Shown here: piece after piece, positions 29,707 to 51,282 of the stretch
Numbering within the stretch: position 1 is the stretch's first letter
Layout of the letters: the number at the start of each line of letters is the position of its first letter
Origin: Exaiptasia diaphana
Taxonomy: Eukaryota; Cnidaria; Anthozoa; Actiniaria; Aiptasiidae
DNA: 64,000 bases
Assembly: GCF_001417965.1 (NCBI RefSeq)
Contig: NW_018388036.1
Coordinates: 613,169 to 677,168, forward strand
Direction: 5' to 3'
Position numbers and translations under genes: made by a program
Notes under the pieces: generated by a model
What the model was told of the DNA's origin: nothing
Database searches by the model: none
The model's input: the letters and a program-made list of their open reading frames with translations, nothing else

Positions 29707-31291
29707 CAATGGTGGGAAAATGGCACTTGGGTTTGAACAACAAAAAATCAGACGACTACCACTTCCATCCCATGCGTCATGGCTTTCAACATTTCTACGG
29801 TCTTCCACTGAGCAATTGTCGGGAATGTGAAATTGGAGGATACCTCACGTATGAGCTTTTTTATCCAAATCTCAGGTGGAACTTAATCTCCAGTCTTCTT
29901 TTTGCGTCATTCACTGGGATCCTCTGCTGTGCCCTTGGTTTAATACCGAAGCGATCAGCATTTGCAGTTTGTTTTATTACTGGCTTACTCTATGGGGTCA
30001 TTTGTCTTATCACGAACATAGGCACTCGTATCTCGTGCATCTTAATGAGAGATTATGAAATAGTGGAACAGCCAGTTCTATTAGAGAACCTAACAGCACG
30101 ATTTACTGACTATGCCATTGACTTTATTGAACAAAACCAACAAAAACCGTTTGTACTTTTCATGTCGTACGCCAAGGTACACACGGCNTTGTTTACCACT
30201 AAACCATTTGAAGGTCACAGCGTTCATGGTCGCTACGGTGATAACGTGGAAGAGATGGACTGGAGTGTGGGTGAGATCATGAGAACGCTGGACAAACTTG
30301 GTCTCAAGAAGAACACGTTTGCGTACTTTACATCTGATCAGGGACCTCACTTGGAAGAATCTCTTTATGGAGAATATCAAGGAGGATGGAGAGGAATCTA
30401 TACAGGAGGTAGGTGTGAAAAGGCCGTTTGCAGAACATAGTCACTAGCTGACATTGAAATAGTGTATTTCAAGATATATATATATGGAATATTTAACATT
30501 CTTTCATGGAGTGAGAGAATAATTTGCTTTCTTTTCATCTCTACACTTTCCTTTATAATACTGAGGCACGGCTAATGGTCATTTTTTTTTATTTATACTA
30601 AGTCGAATATTTGTTGTTTCCAGGTAAAGGGCAAAGTTGGGAAGGTGGTATCAGAGTACCAACATTAGTTTCCTGGCCAGCTCGTATTCCAAAAGGTATC
30701 AGCATCAGCGAACCAACCAACAGCTTAGATGTCTTCCCAACCATTGCACACATAGCTGGAGCACCGATTCCTAATGACAGANTCATCGATGGTAAAGANC
30801 TGATGCCTTTGCTTACACAANAACAGAAAGTGTCTCCACATGAATTCATGTTCCACTACTGTGCCAAAGAAATCCACGCAGTGCGCTACAGGCCTCGCGA
30901 TGGAAAGACCACTTGGAAAGCTCATTTGAAAACACCGAAATGGATCGATGGAACTCAAGTATGTCGTGGATTGTGTCTGTGCTACGAGGGATTTTCAGTT
31001 GACCAAAATCCACCGTTGTTGTATGATATAACGACTGATCCAACTGAAAGTCATCCTCTAGACCCAAATGATAAAGTGTACAAGAAGGTCCTTCAAGCAT
31101 AGTTAATAACTATGCTTCAAGCTATCAACAAAGCTGTTGATGACCATACAAGAAGCATCGATGAAGTGCCGAATCAGTTAGAAAATAATTATTTGTGGAA
31201 AGCTGGCTTTTCTGGATTGCAGCCTTGTTGCAATCCCCCGTTCTGTTCGTGTGCTGAAGACGGTAAAGCTAAGCACTACCCTGAAGTATAA
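29707..31291 (+). pseudogene. sulfatase C: two-exon copy lacking exon 1, with a premature stop
   Basis: Exons 29707-30408 (702 bases, same length as in B) and 30624-31291 encode GKWHLG to the C-terminus. There is no exon for the signal peptide, the VDD metal ligands or CTPSR, so by itself the copy cannot be active. Exon 3 is 24 bases longer than in A and B. The extra bases contain a perfect palindrome (31095-31117, arms AAGCATAGTTA) that brings an in-frame TAG at 31100-31102, about 60 residues early. Without it, the frame would run to TAA at 31289-31291. Flanking catalytic parts are almost identical to B, while the membrane hairpin is clearly diverged. Ns occur at 30188, 30782, 30799 and 30821. 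AATAAA is at about 31406. Instead of a pseudogene, it could be an alternative 3' exon pair used with exon 1 of B. Confidence 0.75.
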
Positions 31292-31916
31292 AGAAAATAC
31301 CTCGAAGTGCCAACATACTGACGATTTCCTCAGTTTTGCACCAAACCTCGCGCCACTAGAATGTTGTAAATGTTCAATAGATATAAAACTGTCAAAAATG
31401 TGTTAAATAAACCGCATCAATACATCTTTTCACTAGTTCATTTTCGGACAAACCACAGCAGCCCAGCCACCCTATAGAAAGATGCATGCCTCTCCCAGAG
31501 AGCTTGTATGCATGTACTGGTGAAATATTATTGCACGCTACAGGACCACGCAGAGCACTCGCATAAGTTGATCAAATGCTACAATTTTATATCTTCCTCT
31601 GCTTTTGAATGTTTTATCATGACCACTGGATTTTCGTAAATAAACCCATCAAGTAATATCCCAAACTCTAACCATTTGTAGATACACAGAGTATGTACAG
31701 AATGATACTTTTCCCTAAAACATTTTATTTCATATGTCCTTTATGTTACATCATATAACTTTGCCTGCAAAATATTTTTCAACTCTGGTTTGCTTACGTC
31801 TAATTGCACCTTTTTCTTCTTTGAATATAGATGGCTTTCATGTAAAACCATCTATGGTACACATTATATTAACAATATTTTCTTTTATCCTTATAATACA
31901 CTTTTCCTACCTATTG
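31292..31916. other. convergent 3' regions of sulfatase C and PLPP5
   Basis: The plus-strand AATAAA (31406-31411) and a minus-strand AATAAA (31724-31729) bound a gap of about 300 bases. No gene seen. Confidence 0.5.
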
Positions 31917-34900
31917 TTATAAGTGTTTTGTAATAGCAGGATGGAAGTTACTCTTATTGGCATCAGATGCCAAAAGTGGTAAAATTGCTTGGGTATGATT
32001 GTCGTCGATGTGTTTTAAGGGAACAAAGGCAGTATATGGCAGATCACAGTGTGGCTTGTTTAGGGCTGGGTAGTACTGACGGTAACAGATGATTGCTATT
32101 GTGAGACCTGAAAGTGTACATGAATAAAATGGTAATTACTTGCATTTTAAGACGTTACTAACAAAGGCATACATAGATAGTCAGAGGAAATAGAAGGTAT
32201 GAAAAACAAAATGGGAGAAGAGAAATAAGTGTCTACTTTTCGTTCATCTCCCTCCCAATCTAACACTGCCAACTTACCAAGAATGGACCCAATAGTAATA
32301 TCTGAAAAAGGAAATCATGATTAGATAACATTAAGAAGGGAAACCTAGATGTTAAATTCTTGCCAAAAAAGGCATTACATTGAAAGGTGGATCATCATTG
32401 CCAAATGCTAAATTGGATATTTGATGTTCAACTCATAACTTGAGCTTCTTTCAAACAATTAATATCAAAACTTGACTAACCTATAAAGTAATAATTCACA
32501 TTCACTATCATTAAATATATTTGGAATTGCTTTTTTTTTGGTGTAATGGTAGGTTTGCTCATGCTTTCTTTTTAAATTTGAATTGATCAGCTACTTCCTC
32601 ATACAATTAAATTTGAATTGAGCTAAAATTGGGGATTTTTTATAAGGTCTCCCTTTTAACATTCTATCCCAAAATTGTTTGTTGTTTTTACCTTGCCAGT
32701 GGTGTTTATAATCAGAATATCTTGTAAGTGCCATTGCCAAAGCACTTAACACTGGTGCTAGGGATGCACAAAGTCTCCAGCCTTGTCCTCGGCCGTGGCC
32801 ATGAAAGCAATGAAGTTTCCCACATAAATATAGTGACAGGTATGCCAGACCACTGAATGCCCCTGGAACAATGGCAGTTATAAATATTAATGTTGCATAG
32901 ATAATTTTCATATATATCAGTTGTTAAGGATGGTTTATACATCAAATTGACTTGTCATGTATGACCTGGATCATAAATGTCAGAATGTGTGAATGGTTCT
33001 ACAATAAGAGGTGTGCACCCTAATACTTGTCTAAGCTTTTGAACCTAGACTCAAAATCCTATGACATGAGGAAGAGATGATGTGACAAAACATTGCATAG
33101 TTGACAAGTTGCATGTAAATGGACTTTATAATCCAGAACACGTCTGGTACAAATGTATCCACAAAATTCAATATGGTTTTGCACCTTGGCCTAACAAGGA
33201 GAAAAAATCCTGTCAAATAGTGTTAGATGGTCACAGTGTTTAGCAAAGCTCATTTTTTAGTATGTTGATTGGTTATCGAACCATGCCTAAGGCATGCCAA
33301 GAAAAACTTTAGAGGCATAGGGCTGTTTTCAATCTGATCTTGGGTTCCCTGTGTATAAGATGCGGAGAATGAAGTTGAAAGGTTCTGGCTTCTATGTGCC
33401 TTTTCAGATTTTGTTCTTTTTTCGCTCTTGATTTGTTCCCTTGTGATTGTTAAGTCATTACAAATGAAGCCCAAACAACAGGCTAACAGTGACATTATTT
33501 TTTCAGTCAGACAGTAAACGAAATTCAAGTCTTACATGATGAGTGTCCACTAGGAAAGCTCTTTCTTCCCTCTATAATGGTATCAGGATCACCATCACAT
33601 TGCAAATCTTTTGTTGGGACACCATTAGGGTAGCATCTCCAGAAGAAATCTGGTCTTGGTCTAGACACCAACAGATGAATAAAAATGGGAATGAATGGAA
33701 TGAATAGATGAATGAAATGGAGAGCGGAACAAACAAATGAATAATAGATTGCTGGAAAAGAAAAATCCTAATTGAATTGATAAAAATAAAATATTATATA
33801 AAAAATAATGAATGAATTAAAGATTGAATGGAAGGATGGATGGATGAGAATATAAGTAGGAATTGGGGGAATTCCATTACGCCTGTAACCCAACCTCGTT
33901 CTTAGGTCCTTTATACCTTCACTTGAGGTCCTGACCTGTCCTGCTTAACCTGCCCTGCCTGACCCCAATTGAAGGGATAGAGGGGATGGGAATGAGGTTG
34001 CCCTCTAACCCTCCCCTGAACAGTGCCCCTGTAAAGTTTGATATTATAACAATATATGAAATTACCTTCCAACCATTAGTTTGATTGTATTTGTTATCAC
34101 ACCATTAAGAGCGAGACTTAGGCTCAATCCTAAATAGATTTAAAAAAAGAATAGAACATTGAATTTCCCTCAATGCAAGCATTGCTTTGACTGTATTAGA
34201 TAATCTCCTTCACAGTCTCTTCTATATTCTGGCCTCTGTCCATCTCAAGAAAAGGCACAGGAAGCCCACAAAAGGAAAGAGTGCAAAGGAGACTATGACT
34301 GAAAAGCAGAAATTGTATGACTAAACAATGGCATAAAGTACTGTGGACTACACAACACGACTGCACTTAGCCACTAACACTGAATTGAGAAAAATTACAA
34401 CTACCACACCTTGGTCATGGTCACAAGGTTTACAAGGTTAGTATACCCATCCCACCCCCTATGGGAGAAATTTTTACACACTCAAATGAATAAACTTTGC
34501 TTTGTATGACTTAGGGAAAATTACCCCTTTCACCCACTCTCATTTTTTCCCTTTCCTTTTCTATTCATTTATTTTAATGTTTATAAGTAGCCTCTCAAAA
34601 GGACTCCACAATTGGTGAAAGGTTTGAAGTAATTTTTACCTAATAATGCTTCCCTTGCATCCACTTTATCTCTTCTTAGAGCACAGAGAATACAAATGGT
34701 TATTAAAGGAACAAAGAAAGTAATACTCTAAAAAAGAAAGAAAAATAATTATAAAAAATAAATTTTGTAAATAGGCCATTTGATACAGTAAATGTTGAGT
34801 TGATTGGACAAAGAATTAATCACATTCAATACGGAATAAATAGTTCTGTTGCTTGCTTGCTTGCTTGTTTATGGCTTAAACAGAGGAGAGCAGAGCAGCT

Positions 34901-36204
34901 AAGGATTATAATCACCAGAGGTGGAAAAAATGACTGCTTATCAAACAACAATACAAAATGAGCAATCATTTATACAATATTATGGTATATGTCAAAACTA
35001 GATAACAATTATAAATAGGTCCAAATTTCCAAGATTGTGTTGTCATTATGTGATAGGACAATTGCCCTACTTCATTATGACATCACAGTTTATTTACATC
35101 GGAAACAGTGGAATTTGAACCCCTTTTATATTCCCCTGAAAGTAGGACATAAAATAATGTATTGTGTTTTGATTTGTCATTTCATTTGATATGCAGTCAC
35201 TCTGATCTCCTATGGGGACCATAAACCTTCTTAAAACAATAGAATGTTTTGATATGACGCCATAATAAACTAATACTCCAATAATTGACAGCAATATCAT
35301 TCAATGATTTGCTCAAACCTACTCTGTGTTGACTTACAAAGAGTGCATATGTGGGGACTGTGTCTGTTGATACTGGGTTTTTATAGAGCCACATTTCCTC
35401 GTCATGAATAATTCGTATAAATGGTTTTGCTTCTTCTAATATTCTGTTGGAAATATTAAAAAAATTTATAATTGTTTACAAAATATTTCAACCTCTTAAT
35501 TTCACTAAAAAGTGTTAACAGTAAATTCCAAGATTCCTGGAGGGGCCTCTTTGATATTATATATATAACTAGCTCTACACTTTATGTGTATTGAGCACTC
35601 TTTAAGGGATCAGCTACTTCCTCATACAATTAAATAGAAATTTATACACAAAAAAAATAAAACATAACATTGAACAGTTAACAACAATATGTGCAAGCAA
35701 AATAGTAATTGCTCTCTGTTCCATTAACTACAGTATACATTTATAATATATCAGTAATGGGACGTCGTCTCTATGACACTTAGTACACGTAGACAATATG
35801 TTGCCTCAGCTGTATATGGACTACGTTCGTATAAGATGCTCCCTCTTCTCGAATCTTCGCAATATTCTCATTTAAAAAGTCTGATTTATACTGAGTAACA
35901 ATCAAAGATCTTAAGCTCAAGCCCTCTGCAACAAAAATATGACTTTAAGCTTAACTTTTAAACACTAAAAAAAATTTCCATAAGATTAAGAAGTACTTAA
36001 CTTAAGATAAGCTTAAGTTAAAAGTTGAATTGCCGGGGGAAACAATTATACAATTCGGGAAAAGGGCAAGTTGCTCCACGATTTTTATCTAATAATATAG
36101 TTAATAGTGTATACTTACAAGAATATTACAAAAAGTACAAAGCGAACTGCAATTTCTATTCCATAATTTACGTGATGCCCTCTGACCGGTGGACAACCCG
36201 CCAT
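31917..36204 (-). CDS. PLPP5: phospholipid phosphatase 5/4-type (PAP2 family), 284 aa
   Basis: PLPP5/PLPP4 remove phosphate from lipids such as diacylglycerol pyrophosphate and phosphatidate in membranes, without magnesium. Exons 36119-36204, 35338-35443, 34640-34727, 34066-34129, 33536-33660, 32692-32862, 32278-32301 and 31917-32107 sum to 855 bases, 284 residues plus stop. All three PAP2 catalytic motifs are present: KLMVGRPRPDFF, the SFPSGHSS motif, and [12 protein letters not shown] with the nucleophile His. EEMWLYKNP near the start and [20 protein letters not shown] are PLPP4/5 signatures. About six hydrophobic segments fit a multi-pass protein. Exon 7 is a 24-base microexon coding for the start of the last helix. 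The short N-terminus ([10 protein letters not shown]) joins in phase to LEEAKPF. It is divergent with ARP1. Confidence 0.95.
34202..34294. repeat. diverged fold-back element related to 11377-11469
   Basis: The ends AATCTCCTTCACAG and GTGCAAAGGAGACTAT are inverted, and the middle keeps GGCACAGGAAGCCCAC. It lies in a PLPP5 intron. Confidence 0.6.
35010..35225. repeat. dispersed repeat shared with 17466-17650
   Basis: It contains ATAGGTCCAAATTT, TTATGACATCACAGTTTA and TTTGATATGCAGTCACTCTG, all matched near 17466-17650. Nearby, 35560-35640 also shares a block (GATCAGCTACTTCCTCATAC) with 32583-32610 and, inverted, with 39420-39480. Confidence 0.5.
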
Positions 36205-36609
36205 TTTGAAAAGATATTTACTATAAACTTACCCCTCCCTCGCTGGGGTTATTTACAGCATTACTCCCCTCCTGTGCGTAGTATTTAAAAAATTTTTTTG
36301 CTCCTTTTAAAATCAAAATTATCAAACTGGGATAGAGTTCTAAAAGAACTTAAGTTATAAATCAATAAGAAATTTTTAATAAACATCTGAGGAAAAGGCT
36401 GAAACTTCCTAAAATTAGCAAAAATATTTGTAAATTTCAATAGAAATCCGCTGATATGAAAAATGCGGTCGCTGGCGCTATTAGGAGGCTTTTCATTGGC
36501 TAAACACAGTCACGTGTTCGGCTCCTTCACTGCCCATTTTTTCGGAGTACAGGAGTTCTTCATGTTGCCGTTCAAATTTTAGCGTAAAATCCAACACTAG
36601 ATTGCAAAT
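36205..36609. promoter_or_regulatory. bidirectional promoter region of PLPP5 and ARP1
   Basis: Only 405 bases separate the two divergent start codons, so the core promoters must overlap or abut. A CCAAT-type motif (TTCATTGGCTAA, about 36492-36503) and CACGTG-like CACGTGTTC (about 36511) are visible. No TATA box stands out. Confidence 0.65.
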
Positions 36610-45361
<8,752 letters not shown>

Positions 45362-47550
45362 ATATTTTTAGTATTTCATTAGCTAGTATAGCATGCAAAT
45401 AATATAGTTTGCAGACAAACTGCAGCTTATAAGTGGGGTGGTTGCAATTGAACCATAAGAAAGAACCTGTCAGTACGTTCCATTATGGTGACAAAAACGT
45501 TTTTATCATTAACTTTAGCTTTGAATATTCACTTGGATTTTGTGTAAAAAAACCCTGGAGAACCTTGCTTTGTTTAATGTACAAAAAGTCCTAAAAATCC
45601 AAATGAATATCATACAAGTACCTTAAGGTTATTGTTAGCATTTTGTACAAGGGCGAAAACAAAAACAACCTACAGATAAGCGAAAGGACAAATGTCGAGA
45701 AGTCTGGTCAAAGCATTTTTTAGCTTGAACTGTCGGTTTCAGTAAGGTATGGCAGACCAAACTAACATCCTTACTGGACCTTATCTGTTTACTGGCAACT
45801 CTTATATTCAGCCCTGTTTAACTCAGTGTTAGTTGCTATGGTTCACAGCACTCAATGTTACGAAGTTATTGTTTTCACACCTTGTTTTTATTCATAGAAA
45901 CTGTTTGACAACATGCACAGTATAGTATTTCATATGCTAGTATGAATCATTTCCATTTTGTTGGACTTTTTGTGAACGATTCTGTTCTAGCTACAACCAG
46001 CTGTGGATGTCAAGACAGCATAGATCATGTTATATTGTAAATTATTTCATGTCATAACCCTGAAGTAAAGTCACTACATGAGTCAAATTATTTAACATTA
46101 GGCAATTACAATACTGGTTGTCTTTGAACTAACAGTGCAGCTTTAGCCTGCATGCAGGCAAACAAAACTATTGTCTGATTGGGCTGTATTCAGGTTATGC
46201 AGCTTGCATTGATGTGCATTGATGTCTACTTTCCTATAATTTATACATGTATCTAAGTGTTATGGAGTCTTCCAGTTTATTTCTCTAGATGTTCATCCAG
46301 AATAACATCCAGAACAACTAGAGTGAAAACATTAAAAAAATCTAGTAATTGTAAGAGAGGAATAATTTCTTTTTCTTGGTGGATAACGTAGAAAACTAAT
46401 TAAAAAATTCAAAGGGTGCAACATTGACTAGAAGAATCATAATTATTATAATGAAGTCAACAGCCCACTTGCGATATACCACCTTAAAGGTCACCTGCAA
46501 AAGAATTGAAGATGAGGCTCCAGGAAGCAAAAGTATCATCAACTAAATATTTTCCTCATCAGTTCTTTGTGTGGATATCAACAAAAATACATAAATACTA
46601 CTAAATTTAGTCTTTAGAGAAGAAGTTGTGTTAAAATGTCAGCTTTTACACTACTTGTTAATATAAATGTCTACTTACTAATAATTTGGTTAAAGAAAAG
46701 GAAATGTTTTAAATTAGTATACTTTGGCACCAATCGCTTCAGGGATCAATTCAAAAATTGCACAAAAACGGTACAATTTCAAAGATAAAGTACATTCATT
46801 CTGCCTTTGAAATCTAAACAATGTAACCATGTTGTGTTAAATCTAACAAAAGATGAAAATAAAAGCATAGCATATTACAAATCACTAGTTGCCTCTTGGT
46901 TTACTTTGAACATTTTATTCACAACAGATGTTTAATTTTTTGATAATAATAATCTTTTAACAGGAAGCTTTCTCTCATTACTGATTAATTCAGAAAGGTC
47001 CAGATCTCCTCATGTCATCTTGTGAGGAACTCACACAAATAGTGAGCAAATGCACTTCTGAGGTCCAGTTTGTTCAAAGCCTGATAAGTGTTAATCCAGG
47101 GTCAAACCCATAGGAGTTGAACTACCTGGTCCTGGTAATATTCCAGCACTATAAAAACTAGTATAGTTACTGAGAGTGAGCGTATCTAGACATAGAATTA
47201 CAGGGTGGCAAGCACTAAAAACCTGAAAGGGCTTCAGAGTAACATCCCCAAATGACCATACACTCTCTTTTATTATTTCTGCAAATTTGCTTTTTGCTGA
47301 GTATTGTACCAAACATGCTCATACTCAAAAAGAACACTTACAGTATTTTGTTTTGTAGTTATATAGTTATTCCCTGACCCTCAATGAATTGTGGAGAGCC
47401 AATAATACAAAACTCGTGCATGCTAACTATGGTAATAGATTTATTTATTTTTTATGTTACCAATGTCCAATAGTTAACAATATTTATATTAAAAAGATGG
47501 CAAATTTTTAAAAGGGTTTCACAAATAAATGAGGTAATGAACAGCAACAT
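45362..47550. other. ARP1 3' UTR and convergent spacer to MOGS
   Basis: A candidate ARP1 poly(A) signal is at about 46858-46863. Minus-strand AATAAA-type signals near 47440 would serve MOGS. No open frame or RNA gene was recognised in this AT-rich stretch. Confidence 0.5.
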
Positions 47551-47738
47551 GATTACCATAGCAACAGGGTTACCATAACGATTGGGTAACCACAGCAACT
47601 GGGTTACCACAGTTACATGGTAACCACAGCAACCAGGTTACTACAGCTCCATGGTTACCACAGCAACATGGCAACTACAGCAACAGGGTTACTACAGCAC
47701 CATGGTTACTAGAGCACCATGGTTACCACAGCAACAGG
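47551..47738. repeat. 17-base tandem array of RFX X-box-like units
   Basis: About eleven units of the form GGTTACCACAGCAACAT follow one another directly. The first, ATTACCATAGCAAC at 47552-47565, and units such as GGTTACCACAGCAAC resemble the X-box bound by RFX factors (GTTRCC, short spacer, RGYAAC). It ends 26 bases before the MOGS stop codon, inside the probable MOGS 3' UTR. It may simply be a minisatellite. Confidence 0.85.
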
Positions 47739-47764
47739 GATAATCATTAATAGTGGACTATAAC

Positions 47765-50700
47765 TTAATATTGCTCTGACATCATTAATACTACTAACGA
47801 AGACCAACCAGTGAATGGATGACTACCTTTGCCCTGACCAGTCTTGTCATCATATTGTTCCCATATAAAACCTGAACTTTGATATTGTTTAAAAATATTT
47901 CTAATGAGATTAGTCCTAAGTTCTTTGTAAATTTGTAGGGCAGTGTCTTTATAAGGACCATCAGCACTACTGTAATAATACAAAGCACGTACAGATAAGA
48001 AATTGATGTTGATCCAGATCGCTCCCCTCCAATATGGCCCATCATGCTCTGTGTTATACTTCTTATATAATGGGTCACTCTTCGACAGCGAACGCAGGCC
48101 AAAATCAGTCCATAATAGGTCTGGATTCTTTAAATCTTTTAACAGTTTTTCCAGCTTTGGGGAATTTGGCTTGAGGATTTGTAGAAGGAATGGAAATAAG
48201 CTTACATAACCAAAGCTATTGACAAACTTTTGGATTGGTCCTGTGCGTGATTTGACAACCCTTACTAATCTTGTTGGACCTCCTGGTTGACTAGAACGAT
48301 GCTCCAGTTTGACAAGCCTTGTGTGGTTGCCAAAGTCACTGTACATTTGTCCCTTTGGTGACCAATGATACTTGTCTAGTAGCTTTGCGTCTGAAAGGTA
48401 TGCATTAGTTGCTCGATATTGCTCTGAAGGTTGGCCAACAGTTTGAGCTATCTCTGCCATAAGTCCAGATGCAAATGCCATCCAGCATCGTAAATCAACA
48501 TGACGTTCATCATCGGTTGGATGGGATGCCCGAGGATAATCATCAAGCCCAGATGTCAGGGTTTTAGGATTGAGTTCCCTGTCAGTTTTTGCATCTCGGC
48601 CGTGCCATCGATATGTGGAAGCGAGTGTTCCAAGCTGTGTGGTGTTAAACCAATTAAACCATGCTTTTAATCTTGGGTAGATTTTCACTAGGTAGTCCTT
48701 ATCAAGGGCCCCCCTGTCAATCATAGATTTGATGGGCAAAATAAGTGTTGGTGGGTTAGCGTTCTCATTATGTTGGGTTACAAACTCAGGGGGGACTTTA
48801 GTGCGGGCTTCATCACCTAGAATCTGTTCTCTAGGAATCCATCCCTCACTGTTCATCAAATCAAGCCAATGACCAATGATGTCCATGCTTATTGCTGTAT
48901 CCCATTGACTAATCAAAAGCTGATGGAAACCTTCATCCCATAAGAAACCACGAGGAAAGAAAGGTCTTGAGGGTACTGCAGTGTACAAAGGGCTTGCCCA
49001 GTAATCTACAGGCTCCTTCAGGAGCTTTGAAATCACCCGCGATTTTCCATGGAAATATCCTATTCCCCCAACCATATTACTCAATGCAGCTCGTGCAAAT
49101 GAAATCTCTTCTTCTCCAAAACCTTTAGACTTCAAAGGAAACTTTTCCTCAAAGGTTTTCTGAAAATTTTCAGAGAATTTCAGTAAAGCCTCGGAGAATA
49201 CTGGACCTGAAAGTCTCTCTGATCTTGATGAGAAGCTGCCTGATTCAAAAATGACCTCCATCTCAAAGGGAAGTTGGAGGGTCCACTGTTGAACGTAAAG
49301 GTTTGTTGGCAGCTGTCTATGGTCTTCATCTTGTTTGGGAAGAAATCCTTGCAGTCCAATCAAACGGGTTTTCTTGCCCACCTTGACATAGTTCAAACTC
49401 TGCATAATGACTTCTTTCACTGAATGTACATTTGGTGTATGAGTTGCCAGGAAGTTGGAAAGCCTTACATTGTTTCTTGGCTGGGGAAAGATAATGGTGA
49501 ATTTGCCAAGTTCAGGGGAATCCCCTTGTAAAGCTGTTAAAGTGTTCTTAGTGTTAATTGAAGGATTTAGTTTGATTATGTCTTCATGGGTCACGTAGAA
49601 CAGCAAGGAAACAAGCTGGTTTGGGTTGCCCTGACACACAAAAAGAAAAACAAAAATTATTATAATAGTTATAGTTCATAGCAAAAGCTACAGGTTGTAT
49701 AAAGGCTGATTTACACAATGCATTTTTCACTTGATTTGCTGTGTATGTTATAACACTGATTTTCATTAATAATTTGCTGTAAAACCTCAAAAAATGTACA
49801 TTTTGTGTGTCGTTTTTGCTGTAGTCTGATTGCTTAACTATACACAATCCTGTAATCTGATTGGTTGCCTTTTACTAGTTTTGCATTGTGATTGGCTAAA
49901 AAAAAAGATGCAATTTGGAGCAAAAATAGTGTGATTTAGGCTCAAATTGCACTGCTTAGAATCAATCAGATTTCTAGATTTGCTAGTGATCTCAAAATGG
50001 ATATAAATTAACCATTATAATAGAACTTTTCGGCCTAAGTTCAAGGCAAGGACAAGTTGTAAGGTGGATGTCCCTTTGGTCATGTAAAGCCATACATGAA
50101 TACCATGTGAGAAATTGAACCATGTAACTCAGCTCTAACAGGAAGGAGTAGTGAAAGGCCCTACCAATACTAATTTACATATTACCTGGTCTTTTTTCCT
50201 GCCACTTATCCTGACAGTCCAGTCACCCCCATGGTCACCTCCAGGTTGTTTAACAAAATCAGTATTTAATATAAAATCATCGTCAACAATTTCTTGGGAG
50301 CCAAATCTCACTCCATCGTGCTTTAGCCATCCATATTTGGGCAGGCGATCATTCTGTTCACATGTGTGTCTGATTGACAGCTGTCCATCGTGAGGAAACT
50401 GGGAGAACCACATTAGACCAGGCATTAGGGACTTAGGGCTTCTTGTCCTGGTAAAAAAAATTAATAATGCACATGATGCCAAAACACATATTGAAATTAA
50501 TAATAATGAGGTTATAATTAGTGCGAGGCTTTTTTCCATATTTAGGATTAATAGGATAACAATTTAACTTAATAATGAACCGAACTTAATCCAAAAATTT
50601 ATGCTTTTATTGTAACTTACAAATACAGTTTTCTTTATTTTTGTAGTACACTATAGAGCACCAAATAGTATACACATTAAAAGTATGTCCTTCACAACAA

Positions 50701-51282
50701 AATCTCGACAAAAAAAATGACAAATACTAAATGAATATTTTTTATAGACAATCAGACAGGCAGACATTTTTTCGTATGCAACACCTGTTAGATTCACCTG
50801 CTTGAAGAAGCTACACACACTCAAACATCAATCATAAAGTTGTTCAGCTGTTAAGATCATTGATAATTTGCTTCATTTTCAAGCTTCTTTTAAGGCAGAA
50901 ATAAAAAGCAAAAAAAATTCAATCTTAGCTTGATGCATGCAGGAAGAACTTCGGGTTTCTCAGCAGTTCAAAGGTTAGCTTACCTCATCCCGAAGTAAAG
51001 ATTTGACCTGTATGTCCCCCAAAATCTTCTCATATCAGCTTTAGTACTGTCAATTACAGGCGCACTATTCAAAGGCTTATATAAAAGACTAGATTTGTAG
51101 TAATTATACACTGAAATGCCAGCTAACAAGCCGCCGGGAATGGCAATCAAGAGCCCAAGCACCAACAGCGGCGAATGACTATCTTTTGAATGGCGCCCTT
51201 TCTGCTTCGATGATTTGGGTCTTGTTTCTTTGAGGTCTGAAAAAGACTCAGCAGCGTGTTTTCCGCGTCTTTGACGAGCCAT
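47765..51282 (-). CDS. MOGS: mannosyl-oligosaccharide glucosidase (glucosidase I, GH63), 808 aa
   Basis: MOGS removes the outermost glucose from the new N-glycan in the ER, the first trimming step. Exons 50984-51282, 50186-50447 and 47765-49630 close to 808 residues (I recall 837 in human). A basic cytosolic tail and one membrane anchor at about 38-60 mark a type II protein. The N-terminal domain runs WGTYRSNLYFGMRTRSPKSL, LRHTCEQ-like IRHTCEQND, PGGDHGGDW. The catalytic (alpha/alpha) domain has GGIGYFHG, TAVPSRPFFPRGFLWDEGFH at about 420, REQILGDEAR, NPKTLTSGLDDYPRASHP, HVDLRCWMA, DFGNHT, GYVSLFPF and YWRGAIW. The start MARQRRGK parallels human MARGERR. An upstream in-frame ATG at 51378 is less likely. 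One 1.87 kb exon holds the whole catalytic part. Confidence 0.96.
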
